A DNA stretch of 64,000 bases from Actinomycetota bacterium (GCA_019347575.1 JAHWKY010000004.1:142696-206695), one strand, 5' to 3'. Positions 1 to 8,562 are shown, numbered from the stretch's first letter. Numbers and translations: made by a program. Notes: generated from the letters alone by a model not told the origin.

Positions 1-994
1 CCTCGTCGAGCCAGGCGACCCACTTGTCGAACTCCTCGACGAACGCCTGGACGCGCTGCACCGACCGACGGTCGTACTCGACGTGGTGGGGTGACCTGGT
101 GGGCATGAAGCCGACCTCGAGCGCGATGTCGTGCTCGTAGGCGAACCCGTCGTGCTCGCCGCGCAGCGCGAGATCCGGGTTCTGCGGCCAGATGCCCTGG
201 GTGAGGGTCATGACCCGGACGTGGTAGTCGTCGCCGACGACCGCTGCCAGCTCCGCCTCCGCCCGGGCGAGGTTGGCGACGACATCGGCATCGCTCAGCT
301 CGCTGAGGTCGTCGTGGGTGTAGGTGTGGTTCGCGAGGTCGAAGCCGTTGGCGACCAGGTAGCGCAGCTTGCGCTCGATCAGGTCCCGGTCGGTCTCCCG
401 GAACGGGTAGGGCCAGTAGAACGAGAACACCGCCCGGGCACGCCACGTCGGATCCTCGGCCTCCATCGCCTGCAGGATCCCCACGACCGAGTCGGGGTCG
501 GGGGTCGAGCCGTCCGGGCCGAAGTACAGGTGCTCCTTGTAGGAGTCGTCGAAGGTCAGCAGGACCGGAGTCGTGCCGGCCGGGATGGGGAAGGTGCCCT
601 CGATGAACTCCGAGGCGGACACGGGGCGGTAGCCGCGCTCGTACAGGACACGGAGCTGCGCCCGGAACGTGGCGATCGAGTTCTCCCAGCGGCCGTCCAC
701 GTCCTGGATCTTGTGCCACTGCACGACCAGCACGCGGCCGAGCTCGTTGACGCCGAGCTGCGCCGCTCGCTCGTCGGTGAGGTCCGGCCCGGTTCCCTCC
801 GTGGGCTGACTCGAGCGATCCGGCGTCGGTGAGGCCGTCGGGGCCAGCGCCGGCGACGGTGCCCGCGTGGCCGTCGGTGTTGGGGAGGCGACCGCGGCGG
901 CCTCCGACGCGACCGGGGCCGCAGGCTCGGCGCCGCCGCCGCAGCCGGTGGCCAGCGCCCCGGTGGCCGCCAGCAGCGCGAGGCTACGCCGCAC
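1..994 (-). CDS. Secreted polysaccharide deacetylase lipoprotein (3' end beyond window)
   Basis: Predicted NodB-fold deacetylase (carbohydrate esterase 4 type) that would remove acetyl groups from an exported or cell-wall polysaccharide. The N-terminus VRRSLALLAATGALATGC is a lipoprotein signal with the acylated Cys at residue 18. It is followed by an Ala/Pro/Thr-rich linker of about 50 residues and then the catalytic domain. Motif 1 reads LLTFDDSYKE (TFDD, base and metal-binding Asp) and motif 2 NHTYTHDDL (HxxxH metal ligands). I chose GTG 994 over the in-frame GTG 1003 because it leaves GAGGG 8 nt upstream and gives the better signal peptide. It overlaps the end of the preceding gene by 11 nt, so the two are probably co-transcribed. 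The C-terminus runs off base 1. The substrate is not evident. Confidence 0.85.
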   Translation of the reverse strand, partial: MRRSLALLAATGALATGCGGGAEPAAPVASEAAAVASPTPTATRAPSPALAPTASPTPDRSSQPTEGTGPDLTDERAAQLGVNELGRVLVVQWHKIQDVDGRWENSIATFRAQLRVLYERGYRPVSASEFIEGTFPIPAGTTPVLLTFDDSYKEHLYFGPDGSTPDPDSVVGILQAMEAEDPTWRARAVFSFYWPYPFRETDRDLIERKLRYLVANGFDLANHTYTHDDLSELSDADVVANLARAEAELAAVVGDDYHVRVMTLTQGIWPQNPDLALRGEHDGFAYEHDIALEVGFMPTRSPHHVEYDRRSVQRVQAFVEEFDKWVAWLDE

Positions 995-2564
995 CGGTGC
1001 CACCCTCGGTCGGCTGCTCCGTCGGCTGCTCGGTCGGCGACCGCTCCGGCTCCGTCGCCGGCGGGTCCTCGGGCGGGGCGGTCGGGTAGGGGACACCGGG
1101 GAACGTGCCCGCGGAGTTGCCTTCGCCGATCAGCGACGGCGCGACATCGAGCCCCTCGACGTAGCCAGGCCAGCGACGCCGGTCGGCGCCGGGCGCCACC
1201 GCGGGATCACGGGTACGGGGAGGTGGCACGAACCCGGGGTCCGCGCGCGACTCCTCGGTGGGCTCGAGCGCCTCCTCCGAGAAGCGGTTGGAGGCGTTCC
1301 ACAGCATCCACCCCTCGATGCCGTTGTCGTAGACGGCGCGCTTCTGGTCGAGGACGCGCTGGGGGGAGTGGCCGCGCCCCATCCACACCGGGGCGAAGTC
1401 CTCGATCCAGGGCCGGATCTTGGCGCGCAGCCCCTGGCTGCGCATCTGGGCCTCCTGCATCGCGTTCCACACCGTCTCGTAGGGGTGGTCCACGGGGTGG
1501 GGTTGCAGGCCGTAGTTCCCTGGGCCGTAGTGGCTGGGGTAGACCATGGGGGAGACGTAGTCGAGGTGCTCGGCGAGACGCTCGAAGACCTGACCCGTGC
1601 CGTCGCCGTCCCACGACCAGTTGTAGGTGGTGAGGCCGAAGATGTCGGCGGACACGCGCACGCCGGCTGCGTGCAGCTGCTGTCGTGCCGAGGCGAGGAA
1701 ACGCGTGATGGCATCGGGGTGGCGCCACACCTCACGGGGAGCATCCGCTGGACGGCCCGGGAAGTCGAAGAACTCGCTGGGTCCGTCACCGCCGTTGGGG
1801 AATCGCACGTAGTCGTACTGGACCTCGAGGAAGCCCATCTTCGCGGCCTCGATACCCACGTCGATGCAGTACTGCCACGCCTCGTCGTTGTAGGGGTTGA
1901 GCCAGTACTGGCCGTCACGGCCCTGCCACGGGCCGCCGGTGCGCGTGTCGACGACGGCGAGGTCGGGGCGCGCCTGCGCGACGTAGCTGTCCTTGAAGCA
2001 CACGACGCGCGCGATCGGGTAGCCGCCTGCCCTGCGTAGCTCCATGATCCGGTCGCGGGGGCTGGCATCGGGGTGCCACGAGGCGCCGCCACCTTCGACG
2101 GCGAGGGGGACGACGGGCATGTGCCAGGCGAGCTGGCCCTTGTCGTCCTTCACGTCGATGACGATGGCGTTCAACTCCGTATCGCGGATGAGCCCCATCA
2201 GGTGCTCCCAGCGCTCCCCCCACAGGCTGTGCATGGTGGAGTACATCCCGCGGACGATGGGCCATTCCGGAGGCAGTGGGTCGGGGTTCTGGGTGACGCG
2301 CGTCGCGAGCGCGTGATCCGACCGGGCGACCACGGCGAGGTCGGCTGGGCTCGGCGAAGCGGACGGCGCTGGACCGGCCGGTGCCGTTGGCGACGCCGGG
2401 GCGGTGGTTGCCGCAGCGACCGGTTCACGCTCGGCGTCCGTCCGGCCGAAGGCCACGACGAAGGCGGTCGCGAGCGCCAGCAGCGTGATGAGCACGCTCC
2501 AGCGCAGCCACGGGCGGGCGGGTCGGTTGGGCCCGTCTCCGGGCACGTCGGCACCTGTGGTCAA
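984..2564 (-). CDS. Membrane-anchored putative glycoside hydrolase (DUF4015-like)
   Basis: A 526-residue protein with one N-terminal membrane segment (WLRWSVLITLLALATAFVVAF, about residues 19-39). A Pro/Ala/Ser linker follows, then a TIM-barrel-like domain resembling the putative glycosyl hydrolase family DUF4015 (PF13200). The family signature is visible as IVRGMYSTMHSLWGERW followed by LNAIVIDVKDDKGQLAW, and later VQYDYVRFPN, VSADIFGLTTYN and DYVSPMVYPSHY. The last 40 residues are a low-complexity Pro/Thr/Glu tail (PTEQPTEQPTEGG), probably a cell-wall spacer. The proposed TTG start at 2564 follows a GGGGGAA stretch. Its 3' end overlaps the deacetylase gene, which suggests that both act on the same envelope polysaccharide; this is inference. 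No substrate has been assigned to the family with confidence. Confidence 0.8.
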   Translation of the reverse strand: MTTGADVPGDGPNRPARPWLRWSVLITLLALATAFVVAFGRTDAEREPVAAATTAPASPTAPAGPAPSASPSPADLAVVARSDHALATRVTQNPDPLPPEWPIVRGMYSTMHSLWGERWEHLMGLIRDTELNAIVIDVKDDKGQLAWHMPVVPLAVEGGGASWHPDASPRDRIMELRRAGGYPIARVVCFKDSYVAQARPDLAVVDTRTGGPWQGRDGQYWLNPYNDEAWQYCIDVGIEAAKMGFLEVQYDYVRFPNGGDGPSEFFDFPGRPADAPREVWRHPDAITRFLASARQQLHAAGVRVSADIFGLTTYNWSWDGDGTGQVFERLAEHLDYVSPMVYPSHYGPGNYGLQPHPVDHPYETVWNAMQEAQMRSQGLRAKIRPWIEDFAPVWMGRGHSPQRVLDQKRAVYDNGIEGWMLWNASNRFSEEALEPTEESRADPGFVPPPRTRDPAVAPGADRRRWPGYVEGLDVAPSLIGEGNSAGTFPGVPYPTAPPEDPPATEPERSPTEQPTEQPTEGGTGAA

Positions 2565-2685
2565 GGGCGGGTTCCCCCGTCGTCACGCGGTCGTGCCCCC
2601 CGCGGACGGCGAACCGTAGCAGCGGCTCAGCGCAACACACGCAAGCGCCGCACCGCTACCTTCAACCCCGCGCGGAGGAGGGAGC

Positions 2686-3468
2686 GTGGTGGACGCTGGC
2701 GGTGCGACGATGGCCCGTGAGCTCATCGAGGCGGCCGAGCGTGTCACGGTCCTCACCGGCGCGGGCATCTCGACCGAGTCGGGGATACCCGACTACCGCG
2801 GCCCCCAGGGCGTGTGGACCAGGAACCCCGAGCGCGAGAAGCTGTCGACGATCGACAACTACGTCGCCGATGCCGAGATCCGCAAGGAGGTGTGGCGGTT
2901 CCGGCTCGCGCACGAGGCGTGGGAGGCAGAGCCCAACGACGGACACCGCGCGCTCGTCGACCTCGAGACGGCGGGCAAGCTGCACCTGCTCGTCACCCAG
3001 AACGTCGATGGCCTGCACCACCTCGCCGGGACCTCTCCCGACCGCATCGTCGAGGTCCATGGCACCATCCGCGAGGCGCTGTGCCTGTCGTGCGGTGACC
3101 GGATGCCGATGGAGGCGGCACTGGACCGGGTCCGGGGCGGCGAGGACGACCCGCACTGTCGTGACTGTGGCGGACTGCTGAAGTCCGCCACCATCTCCTT
3201 CGGTCAAGCCCTGATCGAGGAGGATCTGCGTCGTGCGCGGGCGGGCGCCGAGGCGTGCGACCTCTTCCTCGCCATCGGCACGTCGCTGCAGGTCTTCCCC
3301 GTCGCCTACCTGCCCGGCATAGCGCTCGACGCGGGCGCGGACCTCATCGTCATCAACGCCGAGCCGACGCCCTACGACGACGCTGCGGCGGTCGTGCTCC
3401 GAGGCCGCATCGGCGAGGTTCTGCCCGGGCTCGTCGCGGACCTCGCGGGCGAGCGGAGACACGCGTGA
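2686..3468 (+). CDS. cobB: Sir2-family NAD-dependent protein deacylase
   Basis: Sirtuin of 260 residues that would remove acyl groups from lysines, consuming NAD and giving nicotinamide and O-acyl-ADP-ribose. Visible motifs in order are VTVLTGAGISTESGIPDYRG (NAD loop), LVTQNVDGLH, the catalytic-His motif VHGT, a zinc ribbon made of CLSC and CRDC, and FLAIGTSLQVFPVA. The length matches bacterial class III (CobB-like) sirtuins. The start is GTG 2686 (or the adjacent GTG 2689), 7 nt after GGAGG at 2674-2678. It faces away from the DUF4015 gene, so the 120 bases between them should hold two promoters. Its stop overlaps the start of the phosphodiesterase gene (GTGA), indicating translational coupling. 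The cellular substrate is unknown. Confidence 0.92.
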   Translation: MVDAGGATMARELIEAAERVTVLTGAGISTESGIPDYRGPQGVWTRNPEREKLSTIDNYVADAEIRKEVWRFRLAHEAWEAEPNDGHRALVDLETAGKLHLLVTQNVDGLHHLAGTSPDRIVEVHGTIREALCLSCGDRMPMEAALDRVRGGEDDPHCRDCGGLLKSATISFGQALIEEDLRRARAGAEACDLFLAIGTSLQVFPVAYLPGIALDAGADLIVINAEPTPYDDAAAVVLRGRIGEVLPGLVADLAGERRHA

Positions 3469-4610
3469 TCCCTCGCTGTGCCCGGTCGGCGCTGTGGTTC
3501 GGCGCGCTGCTGGTGGCGATGTGGGTCCTGGCGGCCTCGGCGTCGGCCCAGGCCGAAGGACCACTCGTGTCGGCACATCGGGGCGGGGCCGCTTACGCCC
3601 CCGAGAACACGATGGTGGCCTTCGAGAACGCGAGCCGGCTCGGAGCCGACGTCCTCGAACTCGACGTCGTGCTCAGCGGCGACGGTGAACTCGTGGTCAT
3701 CCACGACAGCACCCTCGACCGGACCACCGACTGCACCGGCGAGGTCGCGGCCAGGACGGTCGAACAGCTCGGGGAGTGCGACGCGGCGCACTGGTTCACA
3801 CCCGGCGTCGCGACCACGGTGAACGACACGACGGCCGAACATCCCCTACGCGGTAGCGGCATAGGCATCCCCACCCTCGCCGACGTGCTCGCGTGGGCGG
3901 CGACACTCGACCCGGTCCCGCAGCTGTTCATCGAGTCGAAGAACCTGCCGACCGAGGCCGGTTTCGACCCGACCGGGACCGCGATCCCCTCGGTGCTGGT
4001 GCCGCAGATCCAGGGCTCGGGCCTGGCGGATCAGGTCGCGATCCTGGCCTTCTGGCCGGCGGACCTCGAGACGGTCAAGATGCTCGATCCCAGCATCCGC
4101 ACCCACTTCCTCACGACCCACGAGTTCGGCCAGACCGCCTTCCAGAATCTGGCCTACGTGACCGCGCGCGGACACGACATGTCCGGCCCCAACCACCAGA
4201 GCCCCGACCTGAACGAGGCCTACGTCGAGGCCACGCACGCAGCCGGCGTCCCGACCGTGCCGTGGACCGTTGATGCGGCGGAGCGGATGGACGAGGTCAT
4301 CGTGCTCGGCGTCGACGGCATCACGACCAACTACCCCGCGTGTCTCCTCGACCGGCTGGGTCGTCCACGCCCCGCGGATGTCCGACCTCCCGAACTGGTC
4401 GCAGCTGGGTACGGGGCGGTGCCGGTCTGCGGCGGCGACGCGACTGGTGACGCCGACCCGCCGACCGACGACGACCCACAACCGCGGCCCGACCAGGACA
4501 CGCTGCCCGGCCCAGAGGCGCCGCTCCCGGTGTCGGGCGGAGGTGGGTCCGCGTTCGCGCTGACCGCGGGCCTCGGCGTGGTCGTGCTCTCTCGCCGGCT
4601 GCGCGGGTGA
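3465..4610 (+). CDS. Secreted glycerophosphodiester phosphodiesterase with LPXTG-like tail
   Basis: GDPD-family enzyme of 381 residues that hydrolyses glycerophosphodiesters to glycerol-3-phosphate and an alcohol. A signal peptide (about residues 1-28, ending ASASAQA) precedes the catalytic motif SAHRGGAAYAPENTM (catalytic HR). Next come LELDVVLSGDGELVVIHD (metal-binding ExD and second His) and IESKN. The C-terminus has a Pro/Asp linker, LPVSGGGG, a hydrophobic stretch and SRRLRG. This resembles a sortase signal, with Ser where LPXTG has Thr. The GTG start at 3465 overlaps the sirtuin stop by 4 nt. The enzyme is probably tethered to the wall or membrane and may scavenge phosphate and glycerol from phospholipid headgroups or teichoic acid; the substrate is inferred. 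Confidence 0.88.
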   Translation: MIPRCARSALWFGALLVAMWVLAASASAQAEGPLVSAHRGGAAYAPENTMVAFENASRLGADVLELDVVLSGDGELVVIHDSTLDRTTDCTGEVAARTVEQLGECDAAHWFTPGVATTVNDTTAEHPLRGSGIGIPTLADVLAWAATLDPVPQLFIESKNLPTEAGFDPTGTAIPSVLVPQIQGSGLADQVAILAFWPADLETVKMLDPSIRTHFLTTHEFGQTAFQNLAYVTARGHDMSGPNHQSPDLNEAYVEATHAAGVPTVPWTVDAAERMDEVIVLGVDGITTNYPACLLDRLGRPRPADVRPPELVAAGYGAVPVCGGDATGDADPPTDDDPQPRPDQDTLPGPEAPLPVSGGGGSAFALTAGLGVVVLSRRLRG

Positions 4611-4634
4611 CGGCGATCGGACAGCATCGGCCGG

Positions 4635-5072
4635 TCAGGTGTCGAGGACCTCGGCGGCCGTGACCTCGGGCTCCGCCTCGATGTGCGTCAGCGGCAGGTC
4701 GTAGCGACGCTGGACCCGGTGGGGCAGGTCCATGTTGAGCCACCGTGACACCCCCGCAGGCAACGTCGACAGGACGATGGCGTCGTAGTCGCCGGCGCGT
4801 AGCGCGTCGTCGATGGCGTCGCCCGGACGGTGGTCGCCGATCTCGCCGGTCACCTCCGCATCGAGGCCACCGAAGCGCTCGAGCGCGCGCTCGAGCCGGA
4901 CCTCCGCGAGGGTGATGCCCTCGCCCTCGATGCGGAAGTCGTGGTCGGCCGGTTCGGTGGCGGGGACGAGGAAGTGGAACGACGCGTCGCCGGGGGCCGC
5001 GAGTTCGGTGAGGTGCTCGCGCAGGCGCTCTCCGCCGAGGGTCTGGTTCGCGACGACGAGGTAGCGGGTCAC
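4635..5072 (-). CDS. Universal-stress-like nucleotide-binding-fold protein
   Basis: A 145-residue cytosolic protein beginning VTRYLVVANQTLGGERLREHL and containing DAIDDALRAGDYDAIVLSTLPAGVSRWLNMDLP. The alternating beta-alpha pattern and the YDAIVLST strand resemble small UspA-type or HUP-fold proteins of actinobacteria. No canonical Usp ATP-binding Gx2Gx9GS motif is evident, so ATP binding should not be assumed. GTG 5072 is preferred because GGAGGGGAG lies just upstream; a reading frame extending to 5300 has no comparable ribosome site. It converges on the phosphodiesterase gene with only 24 nt between stops. Function unknown beyond the fold suggestion. Confidence 0.7.
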   Translation of the reverse strand: MTRYLVVANQTLGGERLREHLTELAAPGDASFHFLVPATEPADHDFRIEGEGITLAEVRLERALERFGGLDAEVTGEIGDHRPGDAIDDALRAGDYDAIVLSTLPAGVSRWLNMDLPHRVQRRYDLPLTHIEAEPEVTAAEVLDT

Positions 5073-5187
5073 GGGCTCCCCTCCGTGCCGATTCCACTCC
5101 CACCGTAACGCGGAACGGGACCGCTGTCGCGTGGCGGCGTCACCGTCGTCGTCACTACGGTTCGGGGCCGAGAGCGTGGGGGAGCCG

Positions 5188-6273
5188 ATGGAGCACGGTG
5201 GGATCTGGACCGAGCCGTTCCAGGGGACGTACGGGGCGATGGCATCGCTGCGACTGCCGGGCAGGGCACGCATCCTGTCCGGCGGCTCACGGCCGCCCAT
5301 CCACTACCTCACCGGACTGCGCCCCACCGAGACCGGTCTGGGAACGAGCACCTTCGTCATGCCCGCGACCGGTTGGTTGCAGCTCGGAGTCGGGACCTAC
5401 AGCGGCGGGGCGATGGCGTGGGTCGCCGACGCCCCGCTCACGTCGGCCATCGTCACCGGACTTGCCCCGGGCTGGATCGCGACCACCTCCGAGATGTCGA
5501 TGAACTTCCTGCGCGCGCCCCGCGTCTCCAGCGGCTCGTTCACGGGGCGCGCACGCACCATCCACGCCAACCGCCGCGTGGGACTCTCCGCTATCGAGGT
5601 CACCGACGCGGTGGGACGGATCGTGGCCCACGGCACCACCCGCGCCGTCATCGCCAAGGTTCCCGGTGTCATCGACGGCGACCTCGAGGAGTCGGCGCTG
5701 GAAGGGAAGACGGGGCCGGGCACCGGGCCGCCGCCGTTCGAGCAGGAGGCCGTAGGGTTCGTCGCCCCGCCGGAGTACTGGGGCGCGTTCACCGGACGCG
5801 AGAGCCTCCAGGAGGGGATAACGAACGACGAGGTGCTGCCTCCGGTGCACCACCTCACGGGTCTACGGCCGGTCGAGGCGTCCGACGCCCACACGCTCTG
5901 GACGCTGCCGAACACCGAGTGGCTGTGCAGTCCCGCGCCCTACCTCTACGGCGGGGCGATCGCGTGGTTCGCCGACCACGCCCTCATCGGGGCCTACACC
6001 GTGACGATGGAACGCGGCCACGTCGCCACGCCGCTCGACCTCAAGGTGCAGTTCCTGCGCCCCGTCTTCCCCAACACCGGGGACCTGCTGGCCCGGAGCG
6101 AGGTCGTGCACCGAGGCCGCAGCATCGTGGTCGCGCGCAGCGAGGTGACCGACCACGAGGGCCGCACCGTCGCGCTGGCGACCGGGTCCGCGATGGTCGT
6201 GCGGGGCGGGGTCCGGCGCCTCCTCGAGGACGATCCCGAGTCCCTCGCCGCCGACAGCGACCGCGGGGCGTAG
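5188..6273 (+). CDS. Tandem hotdog-fold acyl-CoA thioesterase (PaaI type)
   Basis: A 361-residue protein built from two hotdog domains. The first (about residues 30-170) has LRPTETGLGTSTFVMPATGW and YSGGAMAWVADAPLTSAI. The second (about 210-345) has LRPVEASDAHTLWTLPNTEW and YGGAIAWFADHALIGAYT. The GGA-W-ADxAL segments are the typical central-helix motifs of PaaI-like thioesterases, which hydrolyse acyl-CoA thioesters in the cytosol. Internal duplication gives one polypeptide the two-domain unit that other members form by dimerisation. The ATG at 5188 is preceded by GGGGGAG. It is divergent from the stress-like gene, with 115 bases between them. The stop codon lies inside the inverted repeat TAGCTGT/ACAGCTA (6271-6285). 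The substrate acyl chain cannot be read from the sequence. Confidence 0.85.
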   Translation: MEHGGIWTEPFQGTYGAMASLRLPGRARILSGGSRPPIHYLTGLRPTETGLGTSTFVMPATGWLQLGVGTYSGGAMAWVADAPLTSAIVTGLAPGWIATTSEMSMNFLRAPRVSSGSFTGRARTIHANRRVGLSAIEVTDAVGRIVAHGTTRAVIAKVPGVIDGDLEESALEGKTGPGTGPPPFEQEAVGFVAPPEYWGAFTGRESLQEGITNDEVLPPVHHLTGLRPVEASDAHTLWTLPNTEWLCSPAPYLYGGAIAWFADHALIGAYTVTMERGHVATPLDLKVQFLRPVFPNTGDLLARSEVVHRGRSIVVARSEVTDHEGRTVALATGSAMVVRGGVRRLLEDDPESLAADSDRGA

Positions 6274-6360
6274 CTGTCACAGCTAGCTGCTGTACTGGTC
6301 GGGTCCGAAGGGCGGGGGCGCCCGACGCCGGTGGGCAACCGGCACCGGAGCTGCTCAGCC

Positions 6361-7203
6361 ATGCCCCGACCCCGATCCTGGACCGACGACCAACTCCGCG
6401 ACGCCGTCGCCACCAGCACCACCTACCGCGAAGTCGTACTGCGACTCGGGCTCGCTCCCAGCGGCTACGCGTTCAGCGCCGTTCGTGGCCGTGCCGCGCA
6501 ACTGGAGCTCGACGATAGCCATCTCGCGGTAACTGCATCCTGGACCGATGCCGACCTGCGCGAGGCGGTCACGCGAGCCAAGTCGTTGAACCAGGTCTTC
6601 GCGAACCTGGGCTTGCAGGTCGGCGGTAGTCAGTGGCTCACCATCCGGGAACGCATCAACGAACTCCGACTCGACACCAGCCACTTCGAAGTCGGCGTTC
6701 TCGCTCCACGCCCGCGGCGTGGTCGCCGCAGATCCTGGACCGACGATGACCTTCGTCGGGCCGTGGACGGAGCACGCTCGATCGCCGAGATACAGCGACG
6801 GCTGGGGCTGACACCTGGGGGGAGCTCGCACGAGACGATCAAGAGGCGGATGAGCGAACTTGGCTTGGAGACGAGCGCACTGAAGGGCCAGGGCTGGTCG
6901 CGTGGGGTACGCACCGGCACGGATCGTGGCCGCCCTTTGGACGAGATCCTCATCGAGAACTCCGACTACAGGAGCACACGGACTCTCAAGCGGCGGCTAC
7001 TCCGAGTCGGATTGCTCGAACCTCACTGCGAGCTCTGCGGCGGTGACGAGTGGCAGGGACGACCCATGCCGCTGCGGCTCGATCACATCAACGGCGACCG
7101 TCGTGATCACCGACTCGAGAATCTGCGGTTGCTCTGCGCGAACTGCGATGCGCAGACGGATACCTACTGTGGGCGCAACATCGGTCGCTACAGCGAGGGG
7201 TAG
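6361..7203 (+). CDS. HNH endonuclease with three N-terminal HTH-like repeats
   Basis: A 280-residue protein with three homologous units of about 50 residues, each opening SWTDxxLRxAV and continuing with RLGL...ELxLxxSHL (about residues 6-58, 60-112, 122-172). A C-terminal HNH nuclease domain follows. That domain shows CELCGG, LRLDHINGDRRDHRLENL (the HNH core) and LRLLCANCDAQTDTYCGRN. Family members usually have CPNCH at the last zinc knuckle; here His is replaced by Asp. The repeats look like DNA-binding helix-turn-helix units that would direct the nuclease to a site. The gene ends 14 nt before tRNA-Leu, a common neighbourhood for homing or phage-derived nucleases. ATG 6361 is chosen; GTG 6331 is an upstream alternative. 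No intron or phage partner is visible. Confidence 0.8.
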   Translation: MPRPRSWTDDQLRDAVATSTTYREVVLRLGLAPSGYAFSAVRGRAAQLELDDSHLAVTASWTDADLREAVTRAKSLNQVFANLGLQVGGSQWLTIRERINELRLDTSHFEVGVLAPRPRRGRRRSWTDDDLRRAVDGARSIAEIQRRLGLTPGGSSHETIKRRMSELGLETSALKGQGWSRGVRTGTDRGRPLDEILIENSDYRSTRTLKRRLLRVGLLEPHCELCGGDEWQGRPMPLRLDHINGDRRDHRLENLRLLCANCDAQTDTYCGRNIGRYSEG

Positions 7204-7217
7204 CCTTGCGACGGCAT

Positions 7218-7304
7218 GCCCCCGTACCCGAACTGGCAGCAGGGGATCGGCTCAAAACCGATCGGCGAAAGCCCATGTGGGTTCGAGTCCCACCGGGGGT
7301 ACCA
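7218..7304 (+). tRNA. tRNA-Leu (anticodon CAA)
   Basis: An 87-nt class II tRNA ending in encoded CCA. The acceptor stem is GCCCCCG paired with CGGGGGT (first pair G-U), followed by TA at positions 8-9 and a D-arm with CCC/GGG around GAACTGGCAGCA. The anticodon stem is ATCGG/CCGAT with loop CTCAAAA, giving anticodon CAA for UUG codons. A long variable arm GGC-GAAA-GCC is typical of leucine tRNAs, and the T-arm is GTGGG-TTCGAGT-CCCAC. All arms fold without mismatch apart from the G-U pair. It begins 14 nt after the HNH gene, so the two may share a transcript. Confidence 0.95.
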
Positions 7305-7330
7305 ACTCGACGTACCGCCCCGCCGGTGTT

Positions 7331-7349
7331 TGGCCCGGTTCCGGGGCCA
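7331..7349 (+). terminator. Hairpin after tRNA-Leu, possible terminator
   Basis: TGGCCC (7331-7336) pairs with GGGCCA (7344-7349) around a 7-nt loop. No T-run follows, so it would be a weak or factor-assisted terminator. A TAGGCT hexamer at 7354-7359 just beyond could be the -10 element for the next gene. Confidence 0.4.
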
Positions 7350-7422
7350 GCAGTAGGCTCGGCTGCCCGATGGCTCCGCGCTGGAGGGCGGAGGCGTCCC
7401 GCCCGACCGGCCCCTAGCATGC

Positions 7423-7773
7423 GTGAACCCCACCCGGGGACGGTCCACGACAGGTGACGCCACGGCCGACACGCGCGAAGCCAGACGCATCGAGGAACGC
7501 CTCGCTCGCGTCCAGGACGAGCTGAGACGCACGCGCAGTAACGTGCGCGTGCTGACCGAGCAGGTCGCCCACCTCGCCGAGGTGGCGGACGAGGCCGAGA
7601 CGCGCGCGGTGGTCGCCGAGACGCCGCTGGCCGACCGCGAGTACCGGGTGGCGGCGGTGGACCGCGACAACCACGCGAAGCTGCTGGCCGAGGCTCGGGA
7701 CGAGGTGGTGCGTCTCGAACGGACGCGCGACGAACTGCTGGATCGACTGCTCGACCTGGAGGGCTCGCGGTGA
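7423..7773 (+). CDS. Small coiled-coil protein upstream of the ANTAR regulator
   Basis: A 116-residue, highly charged, almost wholly helical protein. Residues 20-115 show repeated heptad-like patterns (RRIEERLARVQDELRRTRSN, then DEVVRLERTRDELLDRLLDL) consistent with a long coiled coil. No enzyme motif is visible. The GTG start is at 7423. The 3' end overlaps the regulator gene by 4 nt (GTGA), so the two are translated together and the products may interact. I do not recognise a named family. It could be a dimerisation or sensor-coupling partner of the regulator, but that rests only on gene order. Confidence 0.6.
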   Translation: MNPTRGRSTTGDATADTREARRIEERLARVQDELRRTRSNVRVLTEQVAHLAEVADEAETRAVVAETPLADREYRVAAVDRDNHAKLLAEARDEVVRLERTRDELLDRLLDLEGSR

Positions 7774-8396
7774 GCGACACGACGGGCACGGCCCCCGACG
7801 GCCGCCCCACGCGTGTGCTGATCGCCGAGGACGAAGCGCTGATCCGCCTCGATCTCAAGGAGATGCTCCAGGAGGAGGGCTTCGACGTCGTCGCGGAGGT
7901 CGCGGACGGTGCGTCGGCAGTGCGCCTGACGCGCGAGCTCAAGCCGGACCTGGTCATCCTCGACGTGAAGATGCCGGTGATGGACGGCATCCAGGCGGCC
8001 GAGGAGATCGCCAAGGAGCGGCTCGCCGCGATCCTGATACTCACCGCGTTCAGCCAGCGCGACCTCGTCGAGAAGGCGCGCCGGGCGGGTGCGATGGCCT
8101 ACCTCGTCAAGCCGTTCCAGAAGCACGACCTGCTCCCCGCGGTCGAGATCGCGGCAGGGCGCTTCCGCGAGATGTCGGGGCTCGAGGCCACGGTCGACGA
8201 CCTCCAGGGTCGGCTCGAGGCGCGCAAGCTGGTCGAACGCGCCAAGGGCGTGCTCATGGAGCACGAGGCGCTGTCGGAGTCGGAGGCGTTCCGGTTCATC
8301 CAGAAGCAGGCGATGCAGCGGCGCCTGACCATGCGGCAGGTCGCCGAGCAGATCCTCGACAAGTTCGAGGCCGAGAGCGCGGTCGACGACGCCTGA
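7770..8396 (+). CDS. pdtaR: ANTAR-domain response regulator (PdtaR-like)
   Basis: Response regulator of 208 residues with an N-terminal receiver domain (about 14-130) and a C-terminal ANTAR RNA-binding domain (about 140-200). The phosphoacceptor is Asp65 (VILDVKMPVMDG), the acidic pair is in IAEDEA, and the conserved Lys is K114 (LVKPF). The ANTAR part reads LEARKLVERAKGVLMEH followed by the paired helices FRFIQKQAMQRRLTMRQVAEQIL. ANTAR proteins of this architecture bind paired hairpins in mRNA leaders and prevent termination when phosphorylated. In mycobacteria PdtaR is driven by the PdtaS histidine kinase, which is not encoded here. The GTG start overlaps the upstream stop by 4 nt. Confidence 0.9.
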   Translation: MSDTTGTAPDGRPTRVLIAEDEALIRLDLKEMLQEEGFDVVAEVADGASAVRLTRELKPDLVILDVKMPVMDGIQAAEEIAKERLAAILILTAFSQRDLVEKARRAGAMAYLVKPFQKHDLLPAVEIAAGRFREMSGLEATVDDLQGRLEARKLVERAKGVLMEHEALSESEAFRFIQKQAMQRRLTMRQVAEQILDKFEAESAVDDA

Positions 8397-8524
8397 TCCG
8401 CGGGGCCTCCTACCGGCGTAGTAGACCTCGGGGCGCGCTGCTCCTAGGCTGCCGCACGGGAGATACGCCGCGGCCATGCGACCGGCGGCGCCACCACACC
8501 CACACCTCGGATGACTCGAGACAG

Positions 8525-8554
8525 GTGCTCAAGCAGGCCGAAGGCCGGTAGCAC
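8525..8554 (+). repeat. Dispersed GTGCT/AGCAC hairpin repeat, long form
   Basis: 30 nt. Outer stem GTGCT/AGCAC, inner stem GGCC-GAA-GGCC, and an asymmetric internal loop CAAGCA opposite GGT. Same family as the copies at 12009-12116, 37909-38032, 43037-43062 and 56996-57025. Confidence 0.8.
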
Positions 8555-8562
8555 GATGAGGA

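Noticed and set aside
6290..6360. Structured GC-rich segment upstream of the HNH gene, considered as a tRNA fragment or intron piece
   Set aside because: Only short hairpins (GCCGG/CCGGC type). No tRNA arms, no group I core elements and no CCA end.
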